Positions 32,372 to 44,332 are shown, counted from the stretch's first letter. The stretch: 64,000 nt of DNA from Vandiemenella viatica (GCA_031002005.1 CM061918.1:38506947-38570946); one strand, 5' to 3'. Numbers and translations are program-made. Notes: generated by a model from the letters alone, not told the origin.

Positions 32372-33341
32372 TCTACTATATAATTTCGTAAGGTCACTCA
32401 CTCACCTCTAAAGCTATAGGCTGGAAAATGGTGACGTCATGGGCGAGCCATCGCTCGCAAAACAGCGACCAGAGATACCATTATAAGAAATTCGTGGTTA
32501 TGTCCACAATTTAATAGCTAAGCAACTACTACCAGATTAATAGCCATAATACAGTCATTAAGTTTGCTTTTCGTAGCGTTTCATAGTTAAAAAAAATATT
32601 GATTAAATTTGCGGCTGAAAAAAAGTGGATCTGCTTTTCAGTAACACGTTGATAATGAAAGCAACTTAAAAAAAATACTCATGGTCTCTGCTGTTACCAC
32701 GAATGACAATTGTTATTCCGGCTTGAAAACATTTCAGTCTAATAAAAAATTTCACTAATGTTGTTGCTTGACCAAAGTTTATGCATTACGATTGATTTGC
32801 TTTTTAGGGACTTTACTGACCACTTTCGTTAATGGTCTTTGTTCATGTTCGCTGTATGTGAGTTATTAGGTTTTTTAAGTGTACATCAGACCAAATATGT
32901 TACCGAATCAAGTATTATGGAAATTAATTTCTTCAGAGTTGCTCAACTGTTTAATAATACGGATTGTGTATTAAGTTCTATGGCCTTTACAGATACTATG
33001 ACCAATGATTACATTATGAGCGTAATAAAAGATAACGTGATGCTTTCGAATCAAACTGGAATTTTTTTAAAATTTTGCAGAGTGAACTTTAAGGGTCAAA
33101 TACAATTAAGTTTCTATTTAAGCAATTATACTATTGCGCTATCGTCCCTGTTCGTGTTTAATACCTACCTCTATTAATGCTTCTGAGTTCTTCAAGATCA
33201 ACAGATTTTGTTCAACCTGAAACACAGGTCTAGTTTATATTTGGTCAGATCAGGTCAACCTGTCATAATCTCTCATCCTAAATACTGGAACTATTCTAAA
33301 CTCGTGACGATACGCAAAAAACTGTCATGGGCTTACACTAG
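32372..33341 (+). mobile_element. Helitron-like nonautonomous element (CACTCACTCAC type, copy 1)
   Basis: Starts TCTACTATATAATTTCG after A32371, followed by GGTCACTCACTCACC. It ends GGGCTTACACTAG before T33342, fitting A|TC...CTAG|T. A diverged inverted copy lies at 38127-39120. The frame at 32839-33177 (112 codons) shows no domain and is broken in the other copy, so I do not call it a gene. Confidence 0.75.
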
Positions 33342-33445
33342 TGTTATATAAAATACATTTAAATACAATCAGAAACGTTAAACCAGTGTTTAATTCAGCA
33401 TTACAGGTCAAAAAGAAGGCAGGAAATAATATGACTTGTCATTAA

Positions 33446-33784
33446 GGGACTGTCCATAAACCACGTAGCTCTATTTTGGCCTCCCCCCTAGCGTGGCACG
33501 TAGCTTTATTCCCTATTGATTCTAAAAAACATTTTGAACTTCCTCTTGTCAGATTATCGTAAATTACATACTGAGATAATGAAATGACGGAAATAAATAT
33601 TTACATGCTGTCTGTGTGTTCTATTCCTCATTTTAACTGTGAAAAATAATATGAATTAAAAGCTACGTGCCCTGGCTCAGAAACACCGCCCCCCCCCTTT
33701 CCGCATGTAGCCCAAGGTAGTTTCTTAGCCAACCCCTCCCCCTCCCCTCCCCTAGACCGAGCCGCGTACTTTTTGAACGCTCCC
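33446..33784 (+). mobile_element. GGGAGCG poly-C MITE (copy 6)
   Basis: 339-bp copy, left end GGGACTGTCCATAAACCACG after TAA 33443-33445, right end AACGCTCCC before TTA 33785-33787 (duplication unequal, so mutated or phase-shifted). Core and poly-C blocks are present; one poly-C block is deleted. Confidence 0.7.
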
Positions 33785-34153
33785 TTAGATCGGGACCCTA
33801 TTTATAACACATGGTCGGTGACTTGGCTACTGGTGCGTGAGTGCGTGAGGGAATTCCCAGCGATAAAGAACCTCTGCCAAGCACCTCGAGCTTTCACTTG
33901 CACAGCAATGAGGTCAACGACTTTACCTGCCGAAACAGTAACTTTAAACACACACTGGATACGGTAATCTGCCAGCCTTCCCCAAGTATCAATGCTGGGA
34001 CTTATAGTATTTTTAAATATTTTCGTTAATTTATATGTTCTATATAAAACGAGGAAATTTTAGTTTAAGTTAACCAAAACAATCGCTTAGGAAATAAAAT
34101 TAACTATAGTAAGATCTGTGCCAAGAAGAAATAAAATCAAACAATTAAATCAC

Positions 34154-34314
34154 TGAAATAAACTCACTGTCTGAGCTTCGATATGACACAGCACCTGATG
34201 AAGGCAGCGGAGGTTGCTGCCGAAACGTTGTACAATGAATTAAATAAAAATATTATCCGGCAGAAAACCCGAGAAAAGTTTATTTCATTAATACGCCGGT
34301 AAAAACTTAATTCC
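34154..34314 (+). mobile_element. Penelope-like 3' fragment with hairpin (copy B)
   Basis: Contains CTGATGAA, stem GGCAGC, 7-nt loop, GCTGCC, GAAACGTTGTA and a downstream TATCCGGC block shared with copy A. It is inserted in segment copy A relative to copy B and flanked by TCACTG on both sides (34151-34156 and 34315-34320), consistent with target duplication. Confidence 0.55.
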
Positions 34315-34726
34315 CAAATTTAGTCACTGGTTACATAAACATTTTTATATAGCGCAATAAAAGTGTGGACCGTCGAGACCAGAATAAATAGTGTCATAGT
34401 AAGACCTAAATGCATCCACGATGCAGAATCCAGAAATTTATGTCACTGCAAATATCCGCAATCAAGTTTTTGTGATTCTAAAGATAATTAGGTAACATGA
34501 ATCAGAATGGCCTTGGGAGTTGCGAAACTGTAAGTTGCAAAATGATTATGCAACACTTTACTGTATTGCAGCTTGTTCTATACTGGCAGGAGTAATAATT
34601 CGTAAAACCCGCATTACGGAGGAGAAACATTTAAAGATACCACGATAAAGAAGATTTGTAGATATGGAAAATGGGACGCAGGTAAATATTACTTGAAGCG
34701 TTTACTTCTATAAATCGATTTAATAT

Positions 34727-35165
34727 ATTAATTGCAATGCAGCATATGCTACATGAACAATTTCCCTACGCAACTTTTTTCCTACATTTTTTTTTTTTTT
34801 TTTTTTTTTTTGACCTGCTATTTCATCAGCCAACTAAACCAGTGCCTCGGATAAATTTTTCAGCATTTCCTTTCCTATAAGTTTCGTTATTGTTTTTCTA
34901 GTAATTAATTATCAACGTCCCTGTACCTGATATTCAAAATTCACTAAAACTGTTTGGTTACTGATCTATTCCCAGCACATTCCGAGCCCCAACGACAAGA
35001 GAGAAGGTAGTATGCCATTTTTTCTCCTGAAATAGGATATTCACGATTGAGCCAGTAAGCCTCTGCCCTTTGCGGATTCCGTCCTTATAGTTCTTTAATA
35101 TTTTTCGTAAACTGTCCATTATTCTCCTTCCCACTTCCTTCCTCATGAAATCAACTGCCTGCTTA
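34727..35165 (-). pseudogene. decayed LINE 3' region (diverged subfamily)
   Basis: ATTGCAATGCAGCATATGCT and CAATTTCCC echo the LINE 3' signature; T-rich slippage at 34790-34811. Parallel sequence is at 39608-40017. It is interrupted by the MITE at 35166 and resumes at 35553-35700. No reading frame survives. Confidence 0.5.
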
Positions 35166-35549
35166 GGGAGCGTCCATAAACTATGTTTTTCGGCCGGGGG
35201 GGGGGGGTGGCTGGCTGGCGTTGGGCTACGTGGGGGGAGGGAGGAGGGGGTTCCGAGCCAAGTCACGTAGCTTTCCATACATATTATTTGTCACAGTTAA
35301 AATAAGATACAGAACACACAACAGCATGTGAATATTTATTTCTGTTATTTAATTATCTCCGTATGTAATTTACGATAGTTTGACAAGAGAAAACAGTACA
35401 AAATGTCTTCTGGGATCAATAGGGAAAACAGCTACGTTCTACGCGAGGCGGTGTAGAGACAAAAGCCACGTTGGGCTACATGGGGCTACGTGGGGGGAGG
35501 GGAGTTCACAGGAGGCTAAAATGGAGCTACGTGATTTATGGACACTCCC
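35166..35549 (-). mobile_element. GGGAGCG poly-C MITE with inferred empty site (copy 7)
   Basis: 384 bp. Left end GGGAGCGTCCATAAAC, right end inverse of GGGAGTGTCCATAAATC. TTA at 35163-35165 and 35550-35552. The related LINE sequence at 40975-40990 reads CAACTGCCTGCTTATGG with a single TTA, giving a natural empty-site comparison. Confidence 0.88.
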
Positions 35550-35552
35550 TTA

Positions 35553-36110
35553 TGCTAACGATCATCTTTTCCGTTGCATTTACTACTCCTATCCTTCTAC
35601 TAATGTCCAACCATCCAGCATGGCGATTGTATGCCTTGTACAATCCAAACAAATGACTCCTAACACATCTATTTCATCATACTAATTACCGATTGCATTT
35701 TTAATTTAGCTGCCACAAAAACATATCGATTAGGAACAAGCAAATGTTTATGAAGTATAATAAATTGATTTGGGGTTTATTATTTGTGATTTAATAACCA
35801 AACTGAAATATAAGATATGTATTACTAAAAATAAAGTCGGACTTCGGTAATTTTTACGTAATTTTGTTCTGTTATAAGTCTGCAGAAAGGTATGATGCAA
35901 TCCTGTATTTCTTGCTACCTTGAAGTAACCTCTTCACTTCTAGATTCGCATCACAACTTAAGCTCTCAGTTATCATCTTCTCCTATTCCACTCTTTCTCT
36001 TCCATGGACTGTTTCGTGCACTAACGAATTAAGCAATCCGGCATGTTTTAAAATGTGACCAACCATCGTGTTTATTCTTTTTGTTGAGACTCTTCAACAA
36101 ACTTGCTTCG
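35553..36110 (-). pseudogene. decayed LINE/RTE-like 3' remnants
   Basis: 35553-35700 continues the LINE copy interrupted by the MITE. 35940-36110 (AATCCGGCATGTTTTAAAAT, GACCAACC, AACAAACTT) parallels the complement of the RTE-like C-terminal region at 55270-55372. Both are too decayed to give protein. Confidence 0.4.
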
Positions 36111-36654
36111 TTACGCGCGAAGTCGTTGCAATGTATTTTCGGCGAGCACACCAAACATGTTAATCATGTATACGTATGTAAATCACGACTTTTTGTTAGA
36201 TATGAGATAAAAGCGGTGAATTTGTACAAATGCTTAATGCAAATGTGGCCATTTTTTCTAACCTGCGGAATCTGTCAGCCAGCCTGTCAATGAGTGATGT
36301 GAACGTTAGGATTCATACCAAACTATCTTCTTCCGGTATAACTACAGATTCAGATAATGTCTCCGGTTCCATATTCTTCCATGTAGGTAGCCAAACTCTT
36401 CGCACAGATCAGCCAATTTTTAATACGGCTTACTTTATAAACTTCAAACTTTCTGTTATACAATTCTGTTATTTTAATCTAATAAATCTAATTTATATTC
36501 TTTACTGTACAATGTGGTATGAATGTGTGGCCCGCAAGCCAAGAGTCAAATAAATAAATATAAGATTAGAAGTGTGATTATAATCATCTGAGTAATCATG
36601 GTGACTCGTACCATCGTACGAAACCTAACTCAAGTTGTGAAATATAAAATTCTC

Positions 36655-36800
36655 TCAGGCGGAAGGTGTTCTATAAACATGATGTTTCGACAGCTAACTC
36701 TGCCGTCTTCATCAGGTATCATGGCACCTCTAGCTGTCGCAAGCTGACTGTCACTGCCGGGTCTAATATTTTCGTCTCCCCCTTTCTTTAGTGAAACAAG
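36655..36800 (-). mobile_element. Penelope-like 3' fragment with hairpin (copy C)
   Basis: The minus strand reads CTGATGAA, GACGGC, 7-nt loop, GCTGTC, GAAACATCATGTTT, then a CTTCCGCC block. It shares GGCAGTGACAGTC-like upstream sequence with copy A. It sits in segment copy A at the point where copy C is continuous apart from its own LINE insertion. Confidence 0.55.
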
Positions 36801-37425
36801 AAAAACATTTTTTTTAAAAAATAGTTAGAAATTATTAATACAAAGATATAATAACAATTTACTGCAGTATATATATATATATATATTAATTGACTTTGAA
36901 ATCAATTTGATTTTAATGCAATTGATGAGCTTGTTTCTTAGCACATAGTTTATCAAACCTAAGATTGAGGAGAATGATAGTTTTTTGTACTATTTTCGAT
37001 GTTTTGGTTTCATTCCAGATATTGCAGCAAAATTCATTTTAATTTATATGTGCCTGTTTATACATCAAGTTACGAAAATTACATTTCTATTAATTTTTTC
37101 AATCCTTTTGCACTAATCCGCAGCCTCCCAGTTTCAAAATCGTTGCTTTCGTTCAGTGGTTCCCAATTATTTTTTCCCGGTTATTACTTTAGGAAAGAGC
37201 TCATCATCGTGTACCCCTTACAGCTGAAATGTTAAATAAATAAATGCGTTCATCCCAGTCGAATGTTTCACACAGCCACAGCAGAACAGTAATATAATTT
37301 ACACACACTCAATTTTTCGTAAAATATATTTTGCCGACATAGTATTTCCGTAGTTTTTTTCAATTATCTTAGTCATTACCTTAGCGAATAGATTACTGCG
37401 CGTACCCCTCGAAGTAACTTCACGT

Positions 37426-37590
37426 TAGGGATGGCAATCTGAGATCGATTAATCGAAGAATCGATCTTTTGGACCGAAAAATCGATTTTTTAAATCGATT
37501 TATAGTAATGAATCGATCCAGTGAATCGATATTTCACCCTTGAAAATCGAATATGAAAAGCACTTTCTACATGTAATGCACTTGCAAATG
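37426..37590 (+). repeat. hAT-like terminus with ATCGATT subterminal repeats
   Basis: TAGGGATGGCAA is followed by at least six ATCGAT cores (AATCGATTTTT, TTAAATCGATTT, TGAATCGATAT). hAT/ZBED elements often show such subterminal repeats (family knowledge). The opposite terminus was not found, so this may be a fragment. Confidence 0.4.
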
Positions 37591-37598
37591 AAAGACAG

Positions 37599-37742
37599 CA
37601 GGGGCGTATCCAGGATTTTGGTTTGGGGGGGGGGGGAGCCTTAGTGAATTTTTGTTCAGAGGGCTTGCCTTCAGTGGATTTTGGTTCCTCGGGCCTCGAA
37701 TCCGTAGAGCCCCCTAGCCCTCCCCCCCTGGATCCGCCCCTG
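37599..37742 (+). mobile_element. 144-bp hAT MITE with perfect 8-bp duplication
   Basis: Ends CAGGGGCGTATCCAGG and CCTGGATCCGCCCCTG (16-bp inverted repeats, one mismatch), flanked by AAAGACAG at 37591-37598 and 37743-37750. The interior has about three diverged ~28-bp units beginning GATTTTGGTT, the same word that forms the minisatellite at 48440-51035. Confidence 0.95.
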
Positions 37743-38126
37743 AAAGACAGGGCTTAAACGAAGAAATGAAACACTATTTATCGCACGCAGTTGTGCACCT
37801 TAAGTATGATCCAATACTTTACTGGCAAAAAAAAAAAAAAAAAAAGGAAAGTGCGTGGCACAGAGAGGATAGGAAAATCCCCACTTCCCACTGATAAGGC
37901 GCCTTTGCCAAGCACATCCAACTTTCACTCGCCCAGCAATGAGGTCAACGACTTGTGCATGACCGGCCTCAAACACTCGCTGGATATGGTAACTGACAGG
38001 CAGCCTTCCCCAGGGATAGTGTTTTCGTAAATTTATACGTTCTATATAGAACATCCGGAATTATGAAATTTTAGAATCAGTTAAACAATACAATTGCTTA
38101 CGGACTCAAATGATTTATAATAAGAA

Positions 38127-39120
38127 CTAGTGCAAGCCCGTGGACGTATTTTTGTGTATCGTCACGGGTCGAGAATAGTTCCATTTTTTATGGTCAAACT
38201 TTATCACAGGTTGACCTGATCTGGCCAAATATAAGCTTGACTGTGTTTCACCCTTAGGATGAATAAAATCTCTTGTGCGTGAAGAACTCAGAAGTATTAA
38301 TAGACGTAGGTAATAAACACGGACAGCACGATCGCGCTATCATATCATTATTTCAAAGGTCTTAGACTTGAACTTGCTTAAACACAATTTTCACTTTACA
38401 CTCAGCAAAATTTGAAGAATTCCTGTTTGCTTCGATAGCATCACGTTGTTTTTTTTATTGTGGCTGAGCATTCATAATGTAATTTTTGGTCATACGTGTC
38501 TGTAACGGCCAGAGAACTTAATACAGATTCCAGATTAGTAAACAGTTGAGAATCTCCGAAGAAATTAATTGCCAGAATACTCTTTTCGGTAACTTATTTG
38601 GTCCACTTTAAATAACCTAATAACTCACGTACAGCTAACATAAACAAAGATCATTAACGATAGTGGTAACTAAAATACATAAACAGCAAATAAATCATAA
38701 TGTATAAACTTTGGTCAAGCAATAACATTATGGAAAGTTTTAATTAAATTGAAATTTAGCCTAGGCCGGAATGACAATTGTCATTCTTGGTTACAGCAGA
38801 GACCATGTGAAATTTAAGGTTTTAAAGATTTTTTATTGCTTCCATTAGCAGCATGTTACTGAAAAACAGTTCCCCGTTTTTTCAACCGTAAAGTTTATTA
38901 ACATTTTTTTTTTAACTATGAAATGCTACGAATAGAAAAGTTAATGAATTTACTATGGCAATTAAATTAATTTTTTAGCAGTTGCTTAGCTCAAATTATG
39001 GACATAACCTCGAATTTCTTTTAATGATATCTCTGGTGGCTGTTGATTTGCGTGCGACGGCTGACACGTGACACCGTTCCACAGCCAATAGCTATCCAGG
39101 AAAGTGAGTGAGTGAGTGAG
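38127..39120 (-). mobile_element. Helitron-like nonautonomous element (copy 2)
   Basis: Inverted relative of 32372-33341: on the minus strand it runs from CTCACTCACTCACTCAC to GGGCTTGCACTAG followed by T. The 5' TC end is lost or altered. Segment copy A lacks it at 34095-34115, so it inserted after the duplication. Confidence 0.7.
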
Positions 39121-39607
39121 CTTAGGCAATTATCTAATAGATCTGTACCAAGAAGAAATAAAACCAAACAATTATGGCACTGGCTGCGTAATTTTTTTTA
39201 TATACCGCAATAAAAGCATGAATGTCGAGAATAGAATTAGAATATATAGATCCACAATAAAACCTAGATTCATCTACGTTGCAAATTTCCAGAAATTTAT
39301 GTCTCTGCAAATTTTCGCAATCAGGTATTTGTGATCCTAAAGATATATTGGTAACATTAACCAGAGCGGCCTTGGAGTTTAGAAGATGTATTTCGAAATG
39401 ATTTTCGTATATATGAACGGAAACCAACTTACATCAGCGTATTCCCACTTGTGCTATATAGGCTGGAGTAAGATTAAACCCCGCATTACAGAGAACACAC
39501 ATTTCATGAAGCCGCGGTGAAGAAGCTTTGTAGATATTGAAAAAATGGAACGTTTTACGGCCGGTACGGTACTACGAACGTAAACATTAATCAAGCGCTT
39601 GATTCCA

Positions 39608-41160
39608 AAAACCAATTTAAATGCGATGCAGCATTTGCTATAGGGGCAATTTTCTTACATAACTTTCTTTCATTTTTTTAATTTCATATTCTTAAGCTGC
39701 TATTTCATCATCCGCCTAAATTCTTTCAGCGCGTGAGGTAAATTTTTCTCAATTTACTTTTCGATAAGATTCGTTATCGTTTTTGTAGTAAGTAATTAAC
39801 AACCTACTTCAAAATTCATAAAAACTGTGGATGGCTGAACTTTCCCCTGCAGATTCCAATCCCTGATGTCAAGAGAAAAGAATGCACGTCACCTTTTCTT
39901 CCTGAAATGGGAGGTTCAGGTTTGATCCGATGAATTGTATGTCGTATACCGAGTGGTGTTTTTTTTACTGAAAAAAGGTGTAATCGTTCTGAAATCACTT
40001 ATTTATCTGTCTGCTTAGCCCAATAATTTCTGAACTCTTTAGCTGAGAAATTTGAAATTACGCATAATTTCAGTTCTTATTGCTGCATATACGATTATAA
40101 CGTTAACTTTGAAAAAATCATGGGTGTAAACTGTTTATATGGACAACTAGAAGCTGTGGGCTGTTTTCTCGGTTTATGTTGTTTCCATAGTTAAATGTAG
40201 CTAACAAAATGCATAAATGCCATAAAAATAACTGCTATGGATGCTCCGGGAAATGGGATCGAAAGTGCAAGGTTGAAAATAAAGTAACCAGTTGCTTTGA
40301 AGTGGTGTTAATTATTTATATAAATTGATATTTATATGCACTTTAGTGCGACAAGAGGACTTAAGGAATTTTATTTAGAAAATACTTATAAAATGAAAGC
40401 TGGCCCACTCTGCAAAAGTTTTTGCTGGAAAACCATAAAATATCTACTTGCCCTTTCATACCTAAAAATACTGATCTGAAAATTTTTGATACTTTAATAT
40501 TACAGGTTGTCTCCTAAAGACTACACGAGATCTACACCGATCATTCTGGTTTTTATGGTTTGCGAAAAAACAAAATTTAAATGAATAATTTTAGAAAATT
40601 CTGATTCTTCGTTAGAAAGGTTTTTCCTACAAAAATCATGTGTTTTATTCGTCAAAGAATATCGTGAAGCAGATAATAAATATGTCATGAAAATAATTTT
40701 TAAGTTGCAGTAAATTTTTTTAACTGGAATTTTTATTATTTTAATTTATTTTCATTTGCGATGGATCATACAGCTCCGGTGGCAGGAAACCTACATCCCC
40801 CACCCCTTCACATTTCATGATTTTTCACCACCTACCTACCCCTTCGCTTTACGAAATACGTCTTTAAACATCTTCATTTTTTTTAATTATTATTATTATT
40901 TTTTTTTGGCAGACTATTCATTACTGAACTCCCTTATCTACAAAACTAAAGTTTCCCACTCCCGCCTGAAATCAACTGCCTGCTTATGGTTATGGTCATC
41001 TCTATCCTTCCATGAACTAAACCTGACTAAGCCTTCTACCAGTATCCAACCATCCACCATAGCAATTATAAGCCTTGTACCATACAACCAAATGACTCCC
41101 AACCAAGCACTTTCATCATACCAGTTACTGATTGCATTTTTAATTTAGCTATCACAAAAA
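39608..41160 (-). pseudogene. decayed LINE 3' regions (two blocks)
   Basis: 39608-40017 parallels 34727-35080. 40741-41160 carries GATGGATCATACAGCTCCGG and CTGAAATCAACTGCCTGCTT and parallels 35140-35700. They are separated by ~720 bp of unassigned AT-rich DNA. No frame is left. Confidence 0.45.
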
Positions 41161-41463
41161 TATATATGGATTAGTAACAAACAAATGGTTATGAAGTATA
41201 ATAAATTAATTTGGGACTTATTATTTTTGATTCAATGACCAAATTGTAAATTAAAAATAAATTCAGGCTTCGGTAACTCACACTTTTACGTATTTAATTT
41301 TTTTTCTGTTATAGGTCTGCAGAAAGGTATGAGGCAATCATTAATTACTTCCCATTTTGAGTCAACCTCTTCATCATAAGATTTCAGTTACAACTTACTT
41401 TCTCAATCTTCTTTTTCTACCTTTGAATTATTCCTTTGACTGTTTCCTAGGCAGTTCTATCAT

Positions 41464-41870
41464 TACCGTGGCGTCACAATTTGATGATGAATTCAAGAAG
41501 AACTCGACGAAATAAACCGAAAATAAAGAATAATTTTTTTTAAAATAATTTGTTTGGTTTTCGATATATAGCATGTTGAAATCAGTTATAGTTACTGTAT
41601 AGTTCCTTGTGCCTTAGGCGACGTTTCTTCTGGCCCAGGCCGCATTTCAACCAAAAAACAATCTCTAGGAAGAAAATAAAACACCTACATTGCATTTCCA
41701 TCGTGTAGATATAGTGGTTTTGGTGATTTTTTTTCTGGTCCAGGCCAGATCTCACCCTAACTTCCTCAATTTTGAGATAGAATATCTCGAGAACTAAGCG
41801 AGATATCCAAATTTTTTATTCTTTACTTTCAATTTGTCTCGTTGAATTACAGGCGCCACAGTTATCGTAG
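41464..41870. mobile_element. fold-back MITE (copy 2)
   Basis: Left arm ACCGTGGCGTCACAATTTG; right arm with ATCTCGAGAACTAAGCGAGA, TTTGTCTCGTTGAATTAC and GCGCCACAGTTAT. The central part contains two CTGG(T/C)CCAGGCC phrases in inverted context, as in copy 3. It lies inside an RTE-like remnant. Confidence 0.65.
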
Positions 41871-42075
41871 AATTACCGTTTCCCGCTCTAACGAATTAAC
41901 GAATTCCGTATGTCTTAAAACATGACGCAGCGTCCTGTATTTTTTTTTTTTTTCTGTTAGACCTGTAACGGCCATACCTCACGTTAAGATATAAACTGTT
42001 AGGGAATAAGAAATAAAAATATTTAAGTTGTAAGTAGAAAATATAAAGCGGATGTTAAAAGATGTTCATGAGAAG

Positions 42076-42249
42076 TTTTCTTTTATTTTTTTTTCTAGGA
42101 ATTCGGCCATGGCCTTTTTGAATGATGCATCCCGACATTCGCCTGGAGTGATTTGGGATAACTCAAATCTGGATGACCGGACGGGGATTCGAACCGGCGT
42201 CCTCCCGAATGCGAGGCGAGAGTGTTAACCACTTACCCACCACGCTCGT
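42076..42249 (-). mobile_element. tRNA-derived SINE, family 1, body-truncated
   Basis: Minus copy lacking the 3' third: after the T-rich tail it starts at AGGAATTCGGCCATGGCC and runs to the head CACCCACCACGCTCG. TGAGAAG at 42069-42075 and 42250-42256 is a likely 7-bp target duplication. Confidence 0.85.
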
Positions 42250-42256
42250 TGAGAAG

Positions 42257-43403
42257 GTTTTGGTGTTTGGCAGCAAGAATATATGTGTGGACTAGCCATG
42301 GAGATTTTATATTGAGAGGAGGACTGGATGAAAATATTAAGGAGGACTTGATAGAAGAAGAAAGTTGAGAATGAAACTGTATGGATGGAAGGAAAAAAAT
42401 AAAGCAGATCTGGCGGATTTGAAGTTAATTTGTACGGCTGGCGGTCAGAGAAAATATTGATGTAGTTCAAGGTTGTGAAATGTTAAAAATTAATACTGTG
42501 TAAAGTGTGTTATAATACAAGAAGAATTAAAAAAAGAGTTGATAGTTTTATTGATTGTTTGAAAATGAGAAATTGAGACATAATACTACAACAGTTATTT
42601 TTCAGATGATGAGAAAGATGAATAGATTTATAACAGGAAAGTGTAGTATATCTCTACACTACATGAAAATATTTCCCATATGCTGGGCTCCTAGCTCGCA
42701 CAGGTGGACAGTGCAAACAACCGGCTGTGGTATGTGACCTTGGGGCAGGTGACCGAAGGGACAAAAGCGTGGGGAGAGAGTACGGTAGATTGCCAGCTGT
42801 GTGTCGCCAGCCAACGAGCAGAACATGATGTGCGGCAACCAACGTTAGCACGGTCTGTGGTGGTGCTCTATGTTACATGTCGTCATCGGAGTGGATTACG
42901 CTGTCCGACGGCCACCAGATGGATCATCGCCTGGGATTACTGCGGGCAGCAGACATGGCGCCTTCCGCAAAATGGTAACTGCACAGAGATGTTGAAGATC
43001 ACCGCAAAGAGTTGTCGTATTGATCAATTCAGTGTCGGTCTAGAGACTCTCATCGCCCCTCTGAGCATAGTGAACGGAGATATAATAAAACCTCTGATAG
43101 GTATTTAACCTACTGCATGACGAGTTGATTGTTTTGTTGTAATTGAAAAGTAAATTTGTAATAAATTTTAATGTGAAACGCACTTGAAACGGTGTTGCCA
43201 GCATCGCAATTACTCTTCTCAGAAATTTCATTCAATAATAATATTTTTGTTAATAAAATAATTAATTTAAAAGGTAATTTAATTCTTAAAAGAGAAGGAG
43301 TACAAGTTGTACGCTCAGAAAGGCTAACATTAAAATACATCCTGGTATAAAATGATGTCAAAACACATATTTCCTCACTGGCAGAAGATGTAAAGGATCG
43401 CTC
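42257..43403. other. unassigned DNA
   Basis: A GC-richer patch at 42680-43110 holds a 134-codon plus frame (42704-43108) with no domain I recognise. No splice or promoter evidence is convincing. Confidence 0.3.
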
Positions 43404-43406
43404 TAA

Positions 43407-43765
43407 AGGCGCATTACCACGATCCCTTGTAACGAAGGCGAGACGGGACGGGATGAATATTCAACCACACGCCATGGGAACAGGGCCGCCTCTGCTAGCG
43501 GAGACGAGACGCAGCTACCCACTCTGAGTCGGTAAACATCACAGGCGTGTGTAGCGGTGCGCTGTTGTCATAGGTTTGCAGCAGCGGTGCGCACCCCTTC
43601 TGTTGCTGTAAAGTGCTCTGTGCCAAACGACACTAGGCAACGTGGTGGGGAAGTGGCTGCGAGGTAAGCTAGGAGTAACCTGCGGCCCGCGGTCGTCCCT
43701 ACACTTCGGCTAATGAGGTCCCGTCCCGTCTCGCCTTCGTTGCAAGGGATCGTGGGAATGCGCCT
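43407..43765 (+). mobile_element. AGGCGC MITE, TAA target duplication (copy 2)
   Basis: 359 bp with long inverted termini (AGGCGCATTACCACGATCCC and its mirror). TAA at 43404-43406 and 43766-43768. Very similar to 13817-14180, including GCCATGGGAACAG and GTGTGTAGCGGTGCGCTGTT, so both moved recently. Confidence 0.9.
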
Positions 43766-43768
43766 TAA

Positions 43769-44296
43769 GGCAGCGGTTGGCATACTTCAGAAGCTAAAGA
43801 GGCAATTTCACCATTAAATTCGTCGGGAAAAATTTGTAACAACCACAAGCCTCGTCCTATTTTAATAAATAATTTTTAATATTTTTTATCGAATAATCCT
43901 TACATCATCATACATAAAATTATGTAAATAATATATTCATAAGTAATTTACATGCAAGTAGTAAGCTTTTTAATTAATGAAAACAATGTGGTTTTATTTC
44001 CTTGGCAAGTTTTGTGATACTAGGTGCGTAACTTGTAGTTTTTAATTTCAAACATGAATCCAAGTTCTCATGGGTTATTTGGTTTCTGAATATATTTTTA
44101 ATAACGTCCGTGTTGGAAATACGTATGTTCACACATGTGTGTCGAGACAAAGATGTTAAGAACTTCTTCAACTTTTAGGAATCCGGCAAGCTCTTCCAGA
44201 TACTGAAGATGATATTGTCTGTCATTTGTAAATTTTCGATAGCGGTTAGCATGTTATGTGAAGCAAAGTGCCACAAGCTATTAAATGTAGTGGTCA

Positions 44297-44332
<36 letters not shown>

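Larger units (their letters stand above)
33788..37425 (+). repeat. diverged segment copy A
   Basis: Successive blocks match copy B in the same order. 33850-34150 matches 37890-38126 and 39120-39180; 34320-34680 matches 39190-39570; 34727-35700 matches 39608-41160; 35870-36110 matches 41310-41463 and 41871-41970; 36110-36440 matches 45210-45380 and 45810-45980. 36440-37175 matches copy C. Insertions in this copy are a Penelope-like fragment (34154), a MITE (35166) and another Penelope-like fragment (36655). Confidence 0.65.

Noticed and set aside
32839..33177. 112-codon plus frame as a gene
   Set aside because: Lies inside a nonautonomous Helitron-like element, shows no domain, and is broken in the related copy at 38127-39120.
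42704..43108. 134-codon plus frame as a host gene
   Set aside because: No recognised domain, no splice or promoter support, and located in a region of insertions.
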